A DNA stretch of 64,000 bases from Streptomyces purpureus (GTDB lineage: Bacteria > Actinomycetota > Actinomycetes > Streptomycetales > Streptomycetaceae). A program made the translations under genes and the position numbers. Shown here piece by piece: positions 63,074-64,000 of this stretch. Within the stretch, counting starts at the first letter, position 1, and every line of letters starts with the position of its first letter. A model generated the notes under the pieces. The model worked only from the letters and a program-made list of their open reading frames with translations. It did no database searches and was not told the origin of the DNA. The stretch lies in NCBI RefSeq assembly GCF_014648195.1, contig NZ_BMQQ01000001.1, positions 418,750 through 482,749 on the forward strand, in the 5' to 3' direction.

Positions 63074-64000
63074 GGCCTCACCTCGTGTACGGGTACGACA
63101 TGGAGCCGTGCGCGGCCGGGAGCGGACAGGAGGGCCTCCGCAGCCTTGGTGAACGGGACTTCATGGGGGAATTCGGCCTTCGCCGTGAGTGTGTCGGCGT
63201 CGACGATCCTGAACGCGCGCTCCCGCAGACCGCTCGGGCACGTCGCCTTGGTGACATACCGCGTACGGGCGGTGTGGGCGCCGCCCATGGCCACCGCGCC
63301 GTGGGCAACGGTGTGGTTCAGATAGGCCTCGCTCGCCGCCCAGCGGGGCAGCTGGGGGTCCTCGTCCGGTGCGCCGAGCCACTTGCTCTCGTATCTCAGG
63401 TCGGCCGTGTACCGCGTCGCGGACGGTGCGTCGGGCGGAGGGGTCAGCTCGCTGCCGGAGCGGAGCCGCTCGAACGACGGCTGGCTCAGCTTCTCCGCGT
63501 CCGTGAGCTCGAAGAAGTCGGCCCTCGCGAAGTGTTCCGTGACGTCGGTGCTCGTGCCCGTGCCGCCGGTGAACCCGACGGTCACGTCGAAGGCCGTCGG
63601 GGTGGGCAGCCGTGCCGCGCCGAAGCGGCTGACGAGGACGCCGAGGGGCACCACCCGCTGGGTGAACCGCAGCCGTCCCAGCGGGTGCAGCAGTCGGCCC
63701 GCGTCCTTGCCGCCGGCGCGCAGGGACACCAGCGGGCCGGTGCCCTGCGGCACCAGGGGCGCCCAGTTGCGGGCGTTGCCCAGCTCTTGTTCCAGCCGCA
63801 GGGCGATGTCCGGCGGGGGGTCGGCGGTGACCTGCTTGGTGCAGGCCCAGTGTTCGTCGAAAGGGAAGTCGATGTCGATGAAGAAGAGGGAGACGGTGGC
63901 CCGTCCCGCGATGTGCCAGCAGGGCGTGGGCCCCTCGACCCGGACCCGCAGTTGCACCGAGCAGATCGTCCTCCCGCCGAACCGCAGCGCGAACCCGCCG
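63070..64000 (-). CDS. Large-operon protein, C-terminal part (DUF6603-like), cut by the edge
   Basis: The frame is open to base 64000 and beyond, giving about 310 C-terminal residues. The region FALRFGGRTICSVQLRVRV then WHIAGRATVSLFFIDIDFPFDEHW resembles the C-terminal end of DUF6603-type proteins (a basic beta sandwich ending in FFIDxxxxF). A GTG at 63957 exists, but the reading continues upstream in the same frame, so the true start is outside. The rest is beta-rich (VPLGVLVSRFGAARLPTPTAFDVTVGFTGG). It is the first gene visible of the operon and its stop overlaps the 1173-residue gene. Confidence 0.6.
   Translation of the reverse strand, partial: GGFALRFGGRTICSVQLRVRVEGPTPCWHIAGRATVSLFFIDIDFPFDEHWACTKQVTADPPPDIALRLEQELGNARNWAPLVPQGTGPLVSLRAGGKDAGRLLHPLGRLRFTQRVVPLGVLVSRFGAARLPTPTAFDVTVGFTGGTGTSTDVTEHFARADFFELTDAEKLSQPSFERLRSGSELTPPPDAPSATRYTADLRYESKWLGAPDEDPQLPRWAASEAYLNHTVAHGAVAMGGAHTARTRYVTKATCPSGLRERAFRIVDADTLTAKAEFPHEVPFTKAAEALLSAPGRARLHVVPVHEVRP

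Noticed and set aside
47397..64000. Phage tail, R-type pyocin or contractile injection system as explanation for the giant operon.
   Set aside because: I see no sheath, tube, spike, baseplate or AAA+ gene in the window, and no capsid or terminase. It cannot be excluded that parts lie to the right of the window.

Overview
The window is chromosomal DNA from a Streptomyces or close relative. The evidence is the very GC-rich sequence, frequent GTG starts, many ATGA/GTGA gene overlaps, a type II polyketide locus laid out like the whiE spore-pigment cluster, an in-frame TTA (bldA-type) codon, and the gene families present. I see no rRNA, tRNA, CRISPR array, insertion sequence or phage module.

Layout, left to right. 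1-2.4 kb: the 3' end of a PQQ-propeller gene and argS. 2.65-6.07 kb: a translationally coupled three-gene operon (FAD/NAD(P)-binding oxidoreductase, ATP-grasp ligase, small methyltransferase) whose first gene has a TTA codon; it looks like a small orphan specialised-metabolite operon. 6.2-9.1 kb: a membrane-anchored S1 protease, a small protein, a VOC protein and AlkB. 9.4-17.8 kb: spore-pigment type II PKS with a divergent hydroxylase, SchA/CurD protein, cupin, KS, chain-length factor, ACP, two cyclases and an O-methyltransferase. 17.8-24.8 kb: beta-helix secreted protein, S9 peptidase, unknown protein, D,D-carboxypeptidase and two small exported or membrane proteins. 25-30 kb: a 1273-aa HTH-nSTAND-TM-WD40 protein and a leaderless PadR/membrane-protein pair. 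30-33 kb: decayed oxidoreductase and AraC-type remnants, two transporters and a 56-aa gene. 33.4-47.4 kb: metal ABC transporter, acyl-CoA ligase/CoA-transferase/acyl-CoA dehydrogenase group, glucuronyl-hydrolase-like protein with an MFS transporter, ECF sigma factor, and an aminotransferase/exporter/Lrp unit.

47.4-64 kb is the most unusual part: one strand carries seven tightly packed genes (one cut by the right edge) for very large proteins of 295+, 1173, 1555, 579, 319, 908 and 617 residues. Only fragments match known folds: a probable DUF6603-like C-terminus, a seven-bladed WD40 propeller, a protein with about 85-residue repeats plus an Ig-like domain and two peptidoglycan-binding-like domains, and an M64-type metallopeptidase. 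The 1173-, 1555- and 579-residue proteins have no function I can assign. None of the six complete proteins shows a signal peptide or membrane segment. I propose this operon as the candidate undescribed system, probably a multi-subunit assembly. Its function is not known and its promoter lies outside the window.
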